A DNA stretch of 64,000 nucleotides from Streptomyces xylophagus (lineage in GTDB: Bacteria > Actinomycetota > Actinomycetes > Streptomycetales > Streptomycetaceae), in the NCBI RefSeq assembly GCF_000716435.1, contig NZ_JNWO01000020.1, positions 62,001 to 126,000 on the forward strand. The letters run 5' to 3'. Each line of letters starts with the position of its first letter. Positions within the stretch are counted from its first letter, which is position 1. Shown one piece after another: positions 41,249 through 52,400 of the stretch. The notes beneath the pieces are model-generated. The model worked only from the letters and a program-made list of their open reading frames with translations. It had not been told where the DNA came from and made no database searches. The translations under genes were made by a program, and so were the position numbers.

Positions 41249-42460
41249 TCAGCGCTCGGCGAAGACGGGTTCCCAGTACGTCTTGTAGATGTCCTTGTAC
41301 GTGCCGCTGAGGGGGACGACCTTGTCGCTGCCGATCGTGACGAGCACGAGCCGGGGCAGGTACGTCTCCTTCAGGCTCGTGGTCCGCTCCCAGGCGATGA
41401 GTCGCTTCTCGTCGGCCCAGGCGAGCAGCTGGCTCCCGCGCACCTTGGTGATCTCCTTGCCCGTGAGGGGATTCCGGATCGAGGAGTACGACTTTCCAGG
41501 GGATCCGCCGACCTCCTTCGTCAGGCCGAGGGCGGCGAGCCTGCCGCTCGGGGAGAGCCGCGCGTCGACGTCGGACCGCAGGTACTTCTCGTTCGCGGGG
41601 GCGGCGATCTTGTTGCCGTCGAGGTCGTAGAACTGTTGGAGGCCGTCCCGGTCCCCGATGATCCGCGAGTACACCTGCTCGCCGGTCCGGCTGAAGGCGA
41701 AGTCCTGGCGGCCGTTGATCCCCTGGCCCGATGGGACACCGCTCCACGAGGCCGCGCCGGAGGCCGTGTCGAGGACGTAGAAGCCGCTGCGGCTCGACTT
41801 GTACGGCGCCATCCAGTCCACGGCTCCGGTCTCCGCGTTGACCGCCGAGCGCGTACGCGCATCGGGGTTCTCGTCGTACGTCGTCGCGACGAGCCTGCCG
41901 CCGTCGCGCGAGAACTCGACGCCGCCGACCCCGCGTTCGACCGGGATCCAGCGCTCGACCTTGCCCGTCGTGAGGTCGAGGATGCCGATCCGGTGGGCGG
42001 GCAGGTTCTGTTCCAGCACGGCGGCGGTGTGCATGCCGGGCGCGACAGCGACGTAGGACCACTTGGTGGTCTTCGTGTACTTCTCCGTCCGCGGGTCGAG
42101 CAGCCAGTAGGTGCGGGTGAAGACGCCCTGGTCGCTCGTGCGCGGCACGGTGACCGCCGTGCAGTACGCGGCGAGTGCCGTCCGGCCGACCGCGATCATG
42201 TCGCGCGGCGGCCACTGGTCGGGGTGCGTCACGACCCCGTCGATCACCTGGGCGGGGCGCACATCGGTCCGGCCCGAGTCCAGCAGCGGCACGGACACCG
42301 CGACCGCGATCACGGCGGCCACGGCCGCGGCGACGGACGCGAGTCTGCGCGTACGGCGGCGGCGGACGGCCAGCACCCGCTCGGCGAACCCCGCCGCCGG
42401 TGACGTCTGCCGGGAGGCCTGCTCGCGGAGGGAGTCACGCACCAGTTGCTCGATGTTCAT
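41249..42460 (-). CDS. Membrane-anchored beta-propeller-like protein coupled to sigma factor
   Basis: A 403-aa protein with a cytoplasmic N terminus (residues 1-40), one transmembrane helix (about 41-58, SVAAAVAAVIAVAVSV) and an extracellular repeat region containing WD/TolB-like blades (LLDPRTEKYTK, GVEFSRDGGRLV, FSRTGEQVYS). Its ATG overlaps the stop of the sigma gene (ATGA). Layout fits an anti-sigma-like sensor, but the zinc HxxxCxxC motif is absent. Confidence 0.7.
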   Translation of the reverse strand: MNIEQLVRDSLREQASRQTSPAAGFAERVLAVRRRRTRRLASVAAAVAAVIAVAVSVPLLDSGRTDVRPAQVIDGVVTHPDQWPPRDMIAVGRTALAAYCTAVTVPRTSDQGVFTRTYWLLDPRTEKYTKTTKWSYVAVAPGMHTAAVLEQNLPAHRIGILDLTTGKVERWIPVERGVGGVEFSRDGGRLVATTYDENPDARTRSAVNAETGAVDWMAPYKSSRSGFYVLDTASGAASWSGVPSGQGINGRQDFAFSRTGEQVYSRIIGDRDGLQQFYDLDGNKIAAPANEKYLRSDVDARLSPSGRLAALGLTKEVGGSPGKSYSSIRNPLTGKEITKVRGSQLLAWADEKRLIAWERTTSLKETYLPRLVLVTIGSDKVVPLSGTYKDIYKTYWEPVFAER

Positions 42461-43014
42461 GGACGCACCTCCACGGGTGAGAAGTCACGGGACGGCACGT
42501 CGTCGGCGCCGCCGGAGCCGACAGCGGCCAACTCCGGTGCGAGAGCGCGCAGTCGGGCCAGGGAACGGTGGGTGGTGGAGCGTACGGTGCCGACGGAGCA
42601 GCCGAGGAGGCGGGCCACGTCGGCCTCGGGCAGGTCCTCGAAGTAGCGCAGGACGAGCACGGTGCGCTGGCGGGCGGTGAGCCGGGACAGCGCCTCGCGC
42701 ATGACCAGACGCAGGTCGACCGCGGCCGCCGTGTCGGTGCCCGCACCGGCCTCGGGCGGTTCGGCGACGCTGACCTCGCGTCTGCGCCACTTCAGCCGCC
42801 AGCGGCTGACCTGCTGGCGGTAGAGGATCCGCCGTACGTAGGCCTCGGGTTCGTCGATCCGCTGCCATCGCCCGGCCGCCTTGACCAGGGCGTTCTGGAG
42901 CAAGTCCTCACCGGCGTGCTGGTCTCCCCCGCAGAGCAGCACGGCCGTCTTCAGCAGGGCCGACGACCTGCTGTCCACGAAGTCCCGGAAACCCTCCAGC
43001 CCTTCGGCATTCAT
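42457..43014 (-). CDS. ECF sigma factor, SigE-family type
   Basis: A 185-aa RNA polymerase sigma factor with region 2 (residues about 13-75, DLLQNALVKA and YVRRILYRQQVSRW) and region 4 (about 115-165, LTARQRTVLVLRYFEDLPEADVA..., VGTVRSTTHRSLARLR). AAGG is 5 bases before the ATG at 43014; an in-frame GTG two codons upstream is less well placed. Co-transcribed with a membrane protein that probably restrains it. Confidence 0.88.
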   Translation of the reverse strand: MNAEGLEGFRDFVDSRSSALLKTAVLLCGGDQHAGEDLLQNALVKAAGRWQRIDEPEAYVRRILYRQQVSRWRLKWRRREVSVAEPPEAGAGTDTAAAVDLRLVMREALSRLTARQRTVLVLRYFEDLPEADVARLLGCSVGTVRSTTHRSLARLRALAPELAAVGSGGADDVPSRDFSPVEVRP

Positions 43015-43212
43015 CGTCACCTTCTCTTCCCCGACGGTGCCCGTGCCCCGCCCCTGTGTTCCTGGTGACGCTCGCGAGCGCCCGCTGCTATGCCTGTCAG
43101 CACAAGAAATTTCCGGGCGCCCCGCACAACCGCTCCAATCCCCGACTCGGGCTGCGCGAGGGGGACTTCACGGCACTGGCGGGGTTCGCGGCGGCCGTGC
43201 GGGCATGAGTGA

Positions 43213-43240
43213 GCGCCCTTCCGACGGAACGGAAGGGCGC
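43213..43240 (-). terminator. Terminator of dapD
   Basis: GCGCCCTTCCG (43213-43223) and CGGAAGGGCGC (43230-43240), perfect 11-bp stem with 6-base loop, 23 bp beyond the dapD stop. Confidence 0.7.
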
Positions 43241-43262
43241 CCGACTGCACTTACGTGGGTGG

Positions 43263-44252
43263 TCAGTTGTGGCTGTGCAGGATCTCGTTCAGGCCGCCCC
43301 AGACCGCGTTGTTCGGGCGGGCCTCGACCGTGCCGGTGACCGAGTTGCGGCGGAAGAGGATGTGGGAGGCGCCGGAGAGTTCGCGGGCCTTGACGATCTG
43401 GCCGTCGGGCATCGTGACGCGGGTGCCGGCGGTGACGTAGAGACCGGCCTCGACGACGCACTCGTCGCCGAGCGCGATGCCGACGCCGGCCTCGGCGCCG
43501 ATCAGGCAGCGCTCGCCGATGGTGATCCGGACGTTGCCGCCGCCGGACAGTGTGCCCATCGTGGACGCGCCGCCGCCGATGTCCGAGCCGTCGCCGACCA
43601 CGACTCCGGCGGAGATGCGGCCCTCGACCATCGACGTACCGAGCGTGCCGGCGTTGAAGTTGACGAAGCCCTCGTGCATGACCGTGGTGCCCTCGGCGAG
43701 GTGCGCGCCGAGGCGGACCCGGTCGGCGTCGGCGATACGGACGCCCTTGGGGGCCACGTAGTCCGTCATGCGCGGGAACTTGTCGATGGACGTGACCTGG
43801 AGGTGCAGGCCCTCGGCGCGCGCGTTCAGCCGCACCTTCTCGACGTCGTCCACGGCGACCGGGCCGAGCGAGGTCCAGGCGACGTTGGCGAGGTGGCCGA
43901 ACATGCCGTCCAGGCTCTGGCCGTGCGGCTTGACCAGGCGGTGCGAGAGGAGGTGCAGGCGCAGGTACACGTCGTGCGCGTCGAGCGGCTTGTCGTCCAG
44001 AGAGGCGATGACCGTGCGGACCGCGACCACCTCGACGCCACGGCGGGCGTCAGGACCGATCGCCTTCGCCGCACCCTCGCCGAGGAGCTCCACGGCGCGC
44101 TCGGCGGACAGCCGCTCCGTACCGGCGGGCCCGGGTTCGGCGGACAGTTCGGGCGCGGGGAACCAGGTGTCGAGAACAGCGCCGTCGGCGGCGATGGTGG
44201 CGAGCCCGGCGGCAACGGCGCCGGTGGTGCGAGGTGCGGTCGTGTCGGTCAT
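43263..44252 (-). CDS. dapD: Tetrahydrodipicolinate N-succinyltransferase
   Basis: Succinyl-CoA-dependent acyltransferase of the lysine/meso-DAP pathway, 329 aa. The C-terminal left-handed beta-helix is visible as hexapeptide repeats ([20 protein letters not shown] and following) at about residues 205-290. An N-terminal actinobacterial domain precedes it. It works in the pathway begun by dapA. Trimeric cytoplasmic enzyme in known members. Monocistronic between strong hairpins. Confidence 0.9.
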   Translation of the reverse strand: MTDTTAPRTTGAVAAGLATIAADGAVLDTWFPAPELSAEPGPAGTERLSAERAVELLGEGAAKAIGPDARRGVEVVAVRTVIASLDDKPLDAHDVYLRLHLLSHRLVKPHGQSLDGMFGHLANVAWTSLGPVAVDDVEKVRLNARAEGLHLQVTSIDKFPRMTDYVAPKGVRIADADRVRLGAHLAEGTTVMHEGFVNFNAGTLGTSMVEGRISAGVVVGDGSDIGGGASTMGTLSGGGNVRITIGERCLIGAEAGVGIALGDECVVEAGLYVTAGTRVTMPDGQIVKARELSGASHILFRRNSVTGTVEARPNNAVWGGLNEILHSHN

Positions 44253-44344
44253 GAGGGAAACCTAACCTGGCGGGGGCGGCGGGGACCAACTCGTGCGCGG
44301 GGCGTCTCAGGGAACGACACACCCGTACGCCCCTCGGCGGTGTC

Positions 44345-44384
44345 ACGGGCGGCCCGCACCCCCCTCGTAGTGCGGGCCGCCCGT
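44345..44384 (-). terminator. 15-bp-stem terminator between the sensor gene and dapD
   Basis: ACGGGCGGCCCGCAC (44345-44359) pairs perfectly with GTGCGGGCCGCCCGT (44370-44384), 10-base loop. It lies directly after the stop of the 330-aa protein (14 bp). Confidence 0.8.
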
Positions 44385-44397
44385 GCTCGGGGTGCCG

Positions 44398-45390
44398 TCA
44401 GCCGCGTGCGCCTGCCTTGTCCACCACGGCCCGCGCGGCGATCGACTGGCCGCCCGCGACCTTGCCGCCGACGAGCATCCGCGTCCCGACGATCCGGTAG
44501 GTCTGCGGGTCGATCAGCCACTGGTCCGCCATCGACTCCCCGGACTTGAAGGTGCCGTCCCTGGGATAGGTCAGCGCGATCACCCGGCGCCCCGCGGCGT
44601 CCTTCACCAGGTGGTCGGCGACCTTCCCGCCGGGCAGGGTCGCGAGGGCGCGGTAGAGCGAGGCCAGCCCCTTGGACGGCATCACGTCGGCGGTCAGCAG
44701 GACGCTGATCTCCGTGTAGTCCGACTCGGCCTGGGTCTCCCCCTTGCCGTCGGCGATGGCGTTCTTCTCCCGGAGGTACTTCAGGGTCTGTTCGGCGCCG
44801 GCGGGCAGGGCGTCCAGCACCCGGTACAGCTCGCGCGGCGAGCGGTCGTCGCCTTCCCCGCCGTTCTCCAGGTGCATCTTGGTGATGGTGAGTTCGGGCT
44901 TCTGCCCCTTGAGGACAATGTCCTCGGAGGCCATCGCGCTGCCGTCGTACCGGATCCAGCCCCGTTGCTCGATCGCCGCCCGGCCCAGCATCTTCACGGT
45001 CCCCGGATCGGGCGCCTCCGCCATCTGCAGGGTGTAGATCCACTGATCGGCCCGCGGTACGACTCCGTCCTGCTCCGACTCGACCAAGTCGGCCGCCCGC
45101 TCCAGGAGTTGGGCCGCGCTCAGCCCCTTCACGCCAACGTTCGGCGTGCCCGCGGGCTCCACCTTCCGGCCGGGGCTCGTCCCGCCCAGCAGCACGGTCA
45201 CGGTGACGGCCACGGCGGTGACCGCCGCCACGACCGCGACGATCACGAACTCCCGCCGCCGCCACAGCATTTGGTGCCGCCCTCCGGCCCGTGCCGCCTC
45301 GGTCAGCCGCGTACGCCCCGGCGCGAGCCGTCCGCGGTCGGGCACCGGCGCTCCGGCGCGCAGCTCGCGCACCTGTGTCAACTCGTCCAT
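44398..45390 (-). CDS. CU044_5270-family membrane protein of a sigma-factor operon
   Basis: A 330-aa protein with a cytoplasmic N terminus (VRELRAGAPVPDRGRLAPGRTRL), one transmembrane helix near residues 48-70 (VIVAVVAAVTAVAVTVTVLL) and an extracellular domain. N-terminal motif and layout are those of the actinobacterial CU044_5270 family, which lies beside ECF sigma factors and is presumed to modulate them. It starts 2 bp after the sigma gene ends. Confidence 0.78.
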   Translation of the reverse strand: MDELTQVRELRAGAPVPDRGRLAPGRTRLTEAARAGGRHQMLWRRREFVIVAVVAAVTAVAVTVTVLLGGTSPGRKVEPAGTPNVGVKGLSAAQLLERAADLVESEQDGVVPRADQWIYTLQMAEAPDPGTVKMLGRAAIEQRGWIRYDGSAMASEDIVLKGQKPELTITKMHLENGGEGDDRSPRELYRVLDALPAGAEQTLKYLREKNAIADGKGETQAESDYTEISVLLTADVMPSKGLASLYRALATLPGGKVADHLVKDAAGRRVIALTYPRDGTFKSGESMADQWLIDPQTYRIVGTRMLVGGKVAGGQSIAARAVVDKAGARG

Positions 45391-45392
45391 CG

Positions 45393-45998
45393 CTACGCCA
45401 CCTCCGCCGCGTCGTTCACGAATGCGGGATCGGCGCCCAGCGCCGAACGCACCTTGCGCCGCGCCCGGTTGAGCCGGGAGCGGACGGTGCCGACCGGGAT
45501 GTCCAGCGCCTCGGCGACCTCCTGGTAGGTGAGGTCGGCCCAGGCGACGAGAAGCAGCACGTTCCGGTCGCCCGCCGACAACGCGGCGAGGGCACCGGCC
45601 AGCGGACCCTGCGCGGCGATCCGGCTGTCGGTGTCCTCGACCCAGGAATCACCCCAGGACGCGGCGACGGGGTCACGGCCGGTGCGGGCCAGCGCCTTCA
45701 ACGCCCGTACCTCGGTACGGCGTTGCTTGCCGATGAGGTTGCCCGCGATGCCGTACAGCCAGGGGCGCGCGTTGGGGCGGGTCAGGTCGTAGCGCGAGCG
45801 GATGCGGAACGCCGCGAGGAATGTGTCCGCGGTGATGTCGTCCGCCGCGCCGTCGCCCAACCGCCGCGCGGCGTACCGGTGGATGTCCGCCGCGTACCGG
45901 TCGTAGAGCAGGGCGAACAGCTCCGGCTGCTCCAGCGACTGGGCGACGATCTCCGCGTCGCCCCCGACCCGCGCCGCCGCCGGCGGTGGTCCACTCAC
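45393..45998 (-). CDS. ECF RNA polymerase sigma factor
   Basis: A 201-aa group 4 sigma factor. Region 2 (residues about 28-95: LYDRYAADIHRYAARRLG, ITADTFLAAF, RPWLYGIAGN) and region 4 (about 135-185: LSAGDRNVLLLVAWADLTYQEVAEAL, IPVGTVRSRLNRARRKVR) are complete. GTG start with GGGGGAG upstream. It is divergent from the Tc toxin operon and could influence it; its membrane partner is the next gene. Confidence 0.9.
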   Translation of the reverse strand: MSGPPPAAARVGGDAEIVAQSLEQPELFALLYDRYAADIHRYAARRLGDGAADDITADTFLAAFRIRSRYDLTRPNARPWLYGIAGNLIGKQRRTEVRALKALARTGRDPVAASWGDSWVEDTDSRIAAQGPLAGALAALSAGDRNVLLLVAWADLTYQEVAEALDIPVGTVRSRLNRARRKVRSALGADPAFVNDAAEVA

Positions 45999-46453
45999 AA
46001 GGCTCCCCCCGATCCGTCAGTACCGAAATGCCGTCGTGTCGCCTCCTGTTACCCGGTGGGGGCCGGAGAGTTCACGGAGGGAGCGGGAAAGTTCGCGGGA
46101 GGGGTGGCGATGTCGTCACGCAGGCCCCCCTCGGCCGCGTCGCCGTCGTGGAGTCCGTGGACGCACTGCCCGCGACCACCGAGGCTGTCGACGTGACGTC
46201 ACATGACGCAACCGGTGTCCCGGTCCGCTGAGCGGAACAGCGTGTGACAGGTGTTTTCCGTGCAACCACACTCATCGGGATCTGTGGCTGCTCGGTGCCC
46301 TGATGCCGTCGTGGCCTGTGCCCGGCCTGTCCGCAGTCGGCGTTTCAGGTGGCTCAGCGGAGCGACGGATTCGCCTGCCATGAGTTTCGCGCCACGTGGG
46401 GGACGGACCTGCGGCGCAGTCCAGTGATCTTTGGTGACCGAGGGGACAGGTAC
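45999..46453. promoter_or_regulatory. Divergent region between sigma factor and Tc toxin operon
   Basis: These 455 bases hold no convincing gene. Seen are a GGTAAC element on the minus strand (46048-46053) that resembles an ECF-type -35 for the sigma gene, a perfect 10-bp palindrome GTGACGTCAC (46193-46202), and a weak GTGACA-N17-CACACT promoter-like pair further down. GGGGACAGG precedes the toxin start. Confidence 0.4.
46193..46202. promoter_or_regulatory. Palindrome GTGACGTCAC upstream of the Tc operon
   Basis: Perfect 10-bp palindrome about 250 bp before the toxin start. A GTG-N4-CAC dyad is a plausible transcription-factor site; the binder is unknown. Confidence 0.3.
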
Positions 46454-49400
46454 ATGAGCACTGAGGGCACGACCGACACCACCGCGGCGGGATCGGTGAT
46501 CTCGTTGCCCAAAGGAGGCGGTGCGGTGGGCGGTCTGGGGGAGAAGTTCTCGCCCGACCTGTTCACCGGGACCGGGAACTTCTCGGTACCGCTCGCGGTG
46601 CCTGCCGGTAGGCACGGTGTGCAGCCGCAGTTGACGCTCACGTACAGCACGGGGAACGGGAACGGGCCCTTCGGGCTCGGCTGGGAGCTCGGTCTGGCGG
46701 GCGTGTCGCGGAAGACGTCGCGGGGACTGCCCCGGTACGTCGACACCGCGGGTGCCGCGTCGGCCGCGGGTGCCGCCGATGACCGTGCCGACGTGTTCGT
46801 GCTGTCGGGGGCGGAGGACCTGGTGCCCGTCGAGGGCGCCTCCCCGGGGCGGATGCGGTACCGCCCGAGAACCGAGGGCATGTTCGCCCGGATCGAGCAC
46901 GTCAAGGACGCCACGGGCGACTTCTGGGAGGTCCGCACCAAGGACGGCTCCCGCACCAGATACGGCACCCCGCGGCCGGCCGACGCGCCGGACGGATGGC
47001 AGGACCCGGCTGTGACCGCCGACCCCGAGGTACCCGGCCATGTGTTCGCGTGGCGGATCACCGAGACCACCGACCCGCTCGGCAACCTGGTGCGGTACTC
47101 CTACCTGCGCGACCGCGGCCAGGAGCCGGGGCACACCTGGGACCGACCGCTGCTCGCCCGGATCTCCTACGCGGACTACGGCGACCGGGCCGACCCGGCG
47201 TTCCTGGTCACGGTGGACTTCGACCACTCCACGCGTCCGGACCCCTTCTCCGACCACCGGGCCGGGTTCGAGGTCAGGACGTCGCTGCGCTGCGACACGG
47301 TCCGGGTGACCACACACGCCGCCGACGGGGTGGCGCGGGTGGCGCGCGAGTACCGGCTCGGCTACCAGCAGGCCACCTTCAACGGCGCGTCCCTGCTGGC
47401 AGCCGTGACCTGCGTCGGCATCGACGAGTCCGCTCCCGCCACGGGGACCGGGTCCGGCGCCCCTGGGACGGGAGGCGCCGGTACCGGGGCGGGTGACGGA
47501 CCCGGCGGACCCCCACCGGCCGACGGTCCCGCCGGTCCGCCCGAAGAGTCGATCGCGCCGGCCGCCGCCTCCGCTGCCGGGCCGGCGGTCGAGGCGGCGA
47601 ACGTGACGGCCGTCGAGTCCCTGCCGCCGCTGGCGTTCAGGTACGCGGTCTTCGCCCCGGCGACACGCAGGTTCGAACCCGTGACGGGACCCGGCCTGCC
47701 GACCGCGGCACTGAGCAGTCCGACCCACGCGCTCGTCGACCTGCGCGGGACCGGACTGCCCGACATGGTGGAACTCGGCGCCGCGCAACGGGTCTGGCAC
47801 AACGCGGGGAACGGCCGGTTCGAGCTGCCGAGGACGCTGACCGAGGCCCCGCCGTTCTCCCTCGGCGTGGCCGGTACCTCGTTCATGGACGCGGACGGCG
47901 ACGGGCGTCCCGACCTGATCGTCGCGCAGGCCGCTCCCCGCCGCGCGGGCGCTCGCGTGGCCGGGGGCGGCGGGCCGGCGGGATATTTCCCGATGACGTT
48001 CGCGGGCGGATGGTCACGCCGTTCGTTCCAGCGGTACCGGCAGGCGCCGAGTGCGGACCTGTCCGATCCGCGCGTGAAGCTGGTCGATCTCGACGGTGAC
48101 GGGCTGACGGACGTGCTGCGTTCGGGCAGACGTCTCGAGGCCTGGTTCAACGACCGGGACCCGCAACTGGCCTGGCAGCGCACCGCGGTCAGCAACGGCA
48201 CGGGGCCCGGGGTCGACCTGGCCGACCCGCGGGTGCGCTTCGCGGACATGACCGGCGACGGCCTCCAGGACCTCGTCCTCCTCGGCAACGGGAACATCTC
48301 GTACTGGCCGAACCTCGGCCGCAACCGGTGGGGCGCGAAGGTGACGATGCGCGACTCGCCGCGACTGCCCGACGGGTACGACCCGCGCCGGGTGCTGCTC
48401 GGCGACGTGGACGGTGACGGCGCCGCCGACCTGGTCCACGTCGATCGCGGTCGGGTGTCGCTGTGGGGCAACCGGTCGGGCAACGCGTGGACCGCTCAGC
48501 CGGTCACGATCAACGGCACTCCGGGCATCGTCGACTCGGACTCGGTCCAACTGTGCGACCTGTACGGCACCGGGATGGCGGGGCTGCTGTTCAGCCGGGC
48601 GGCGGGCGCCCCGGGGCGGGGCGGCGCGAACCTGCGGTTCCTCGACTTCGGCGGCGGCACGAAGCCGTACCTGCTGACCGGCATGGACAACAACCTCGGG
48701 GCCGTCACCCAGGTGACGTACGCGCCGTCGACCCGGGAGTACCTGCGCGACCAGGCCGATCCCGCGACCCGCTGGCGGACCACGCTGCCGTTTCCGGTGC
48801 AGGTCGTCACCAAGGTCGAGGTCACCGACCGGATCTCGGGCGGCAGGCTGAGCACCGAGTACCGGTACCACCACGGCTACTGGGACGGCGTGGAGCGGGA
48901 GTTCCGCGGCTTCGCGATGGTCGAGCACCTCGAGACGGAGACGTTCGGCGCCGCGCCGGCCGGGTCCGGCTCCGTACCGGCGGAGCACTACTCGCCGCCC
49001 ACGCTGACCAAGAGCTGGTTCCATCCCGGGCCGGTCGCCGCGATCGAGGCCGGCGACTGGACCGAGCTCGACCTGCGGCACGAGTACTGGGCGGGCGACA
49101 CGCCCATGCTGCCCCGCCCGGCCGCGCAGGCCGCGTTCCTGGCCGCCCTGCCGCGCGGCGCGCGTCGGGCCGCGTTGCGGACGCTGCGCGGGCAGGTCCT
49201 GCGCACGGAGCTGTACGCGCTCGACGGCACCGCCCGCGAGGCGCTGCCGTACACGGTGACCGAGTCGGTCTCCGGTGTACGGGAGGAGTCGGCCGTGACC
49301 TCGGCCGGTGCCGAGGACGTCGACCGGGAGCGGATCTTCTTCCCGTTCGCCCTGGGCGGCCGGACCACGCAGTGGGAACGCGGCACCGAACCCATGACAC

Positions 49401-52400
49401 AGTTCGCCTTCCCCGCCGGCTACGACGCGTACGGGTTCGCGACCGGGCAGCTCGCCGTCGCGGTGCCGCGCGGGCGGGACCCGCTCGCCGCGGCTCCGCC
49501 CGGCGCCCCGGTACAGCCGTACCTGGCCACGTACACGACCAGCGAGTACGCCCGCCGCGACGACGCCGACCACTACCTGGTCGACCGCGTCGCGAGGAAG
49601 ACCTGCTTCGAGATCGTCAACGACGGCCTGCTGCCGGTGGCCGACCTGCGTGCCGCTGTGCCGGCCGGTCCGGGCCTCCCGGCCGGGGCAGGAGTGTCGT
49701 TGCGGGTGATCGGGCATTCCCGCACCTACTACGACGGCGACGCGTACACGGGGCTCGCGCTGGGTGCCCTGGGCGAGTACGGGTTGCCGGTGCGGGCCGA
49801 GTCGCTCGCGTTCACCGACACCTTCCTGGACGGTCTGTTCGACCCGGCCGACCCGCGGGCGGTCACTCCCCGTCCGGTGTACCTGGCGCCGGGAGTGCCG
49901 ACGTCCTGGCCGGGCGAGTACCCGCGGGACTTCGGCACCCTGCTGCCACCGCTGGCCGGATACGCACGCTACGGGGACGACGAGGTACCGGGGTCGCCCG
50001 GCGGCTACTACGTGATCACCGCCCGGCACCGCTACGACGTCCACGTCCCGGCCCGCATGCCGCGCGGCCTGCCGGTCGCCTCGCTCGACGCGCTGGGAGC
50101 GGAGAGCCTGGTGGACTACGACGAGCACGACCTGCTGCCGGTTCGGGCGGTCGACCCGGCCGGGCTCGCCACGGCCGCCGTGCACGACTACCGACTCATG
50201 CAGGCCCGTGAGGTCACCGACGTGAACGGAAACCTCGGCCGCGTCACGTTCTCCCCCGCCGGGCTGGTCACCGCGCAATACCTCAGCGGAAAGGACGGCG
50301 AGGGCGACGGTGACAAGCCGAGCGCGCAGATGACGTACGACCTGCTCGCGTTCATGGAACGCGGCTCACCGGCCTCGGTGCGCACCACGCATCGGATTCA
50401 CCACGACACCGACACCGCGGTCCCCACCGACCAGCGCGATGCGGCGATCGTCTCGGTGGCGTATTCCGACGGCTTCGGCCGTCCGCTGCAGTCCCGCGCG
50501 CAGGCCGAAGACACCCTGTTCGGCGACCCGGCTTTCGGCGGCGCCGTCATCCCGGCCGGCGACCTCGCGCCGACCGGCGACGCGGTGGGGCGCACTCGCG
50601 GCGAGGCCGATCCGGACAACGTGATCGTCTCCGGCTGGCAGATCTACGACAACAAGGGCCGGGTGGTGCACAAGTACGAACCGTTCTTCTCCACGGGGTA
50701 CGAGTACGCACCGCCGGGCGACAGCCGATCCGGGCAGCGGGCGACCGTCTTCTACGACCCGCGGGGGCGGGTCGTACGCACAGTGAACCCGGACGGCAGC
50801 GAACAGCGCGTCGTCTTCGGAGCCCTGGACGACGTGACCGACCCTGACAGTTGCACACCGACCCCCTGGGAGTCCTACACCTACGACGCCAACGACAATG
50901 CGGGCCGCACCCACGGCGACACTTCCACGAGCTACCGGGACCACTGGAACACCCCGGCCGGCTCGGAGATCGACGCGCTCGGGCGCACGGTGCGGGCCAC
51001 CGCGCGCAACGGCCCGCTCGAGGACGACCGGCTGACCACCCGGTCGCTCTACGACCTTCAGGACAACCTCGTCGCGACCGTCGACGCTCTCGGCCGAACG
51101 GCCTTCGCATACCGCTTCGACCTGGCCGGGCGCCGCTGGCGGGCGGACAGCATCGACGCCGGTCGACGCGACACCGTACCCGACGCGCTCGGCAACCCGG
51201 TGGAATCCCGGGACGGCAAGGGCGCCATCGTTCTTCGGGCGTTCGACCTGCTCCACAGACCGACCCGGGTCTGGGCCCGGGACGACGCCACCCGTCCGAT
51301 GACACTGCGTCAGTTCATCGAGTACGGCGACGGCGGCACGCCCGATCAGCCGACCGCCGACCGCGCCTCCGCGCGTACCCGCAACCTGCTCGGCCGTCCG
51401 GCACGGCTGCGCGACGAGGCCGGGCTCGTCACGCCGCTGGCGCACGACTTCAAGGGAAACGTCCTGGAGTCCACCCGGCGGGTGATCGCCGACGCCCTGA
51501 TCCTCGCCGGCTACACCACCGCGGGGGACTCGGGCTGGCAGGTGACGCCGTTCCAGGTCGACTGGACGCCCGGTGCCGGCCAGACTCAGGCCGAGCGCGA
51601 CGCCGCCCTGCTGGAACCCTCCGGTTACACCACGACGACCGGCTACGACGCCCTCAACCGGATGACCCGGCAGCTGTTCCCGGCCGATGTGGACGGTCAC
51701 CGCGGGGAGTTGCGCCCGGCGTACAACAGGGCCGGAGCGCTGGAGGCAGTCAGTCTCGACACGACGCCCTATGTGCAGCGGATCGCCTACGACGCCAAGG
51801 GCCGGCGGACCCTGGTCGTCCACGGCAACGGCACCATGACCAGATGTGCCTACGACCCGCACACGTTCCGGTTGGTGAGGACACGCACCGAGCCCTGCGC
51901 AGCGGTCGACGAGAACACCTACCGTCAGACCGGGGACCCACTGCGGGACTGCGGCTACGACTACGACCTCGTCGGGAACATCCTGAGAGTGCGGGACCGG
52001 ACGCCCGGCAGTGGCATCCGCGGCAACCCCGACGCACTCGGCGTCACCGACCCCGCCCTGCGGCGGTTGATCGGAAGCGGCGACGCGCTCGACCGCCGCT
52101 TCGCCTACGACCCGGTGTACCGGCTGCTGTCGGCCACCGGACGCGAGTACGGAGCTCCGGCAGCAGGCGACCCCTGGCTCGACACACCACGCGGCACCGA
52201 CGTCACGCAGACGCAGGCGTACACCGAGACGTACCGGTACAACGCCATCGGCGGCATCCTCCAACTGGCCCACGCCGCGCCCGGCGGGTTCACCAGGGAT
52301 TTCGCCGTCGCGACCGAGAGCAACCGGCTGCGGCGGACGACACTCGGGGAGACACCCTACGACTACGCGTTCGATGCCAACGGCAACATGCTCTCCGAGA

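Noticed and set aside
41183..42403. 406-codon plus-strand frame
   Set aside because: Shadow of the membrane-anchored 403-aa protein, with repetitive Arg/Asp composition and no start signal.
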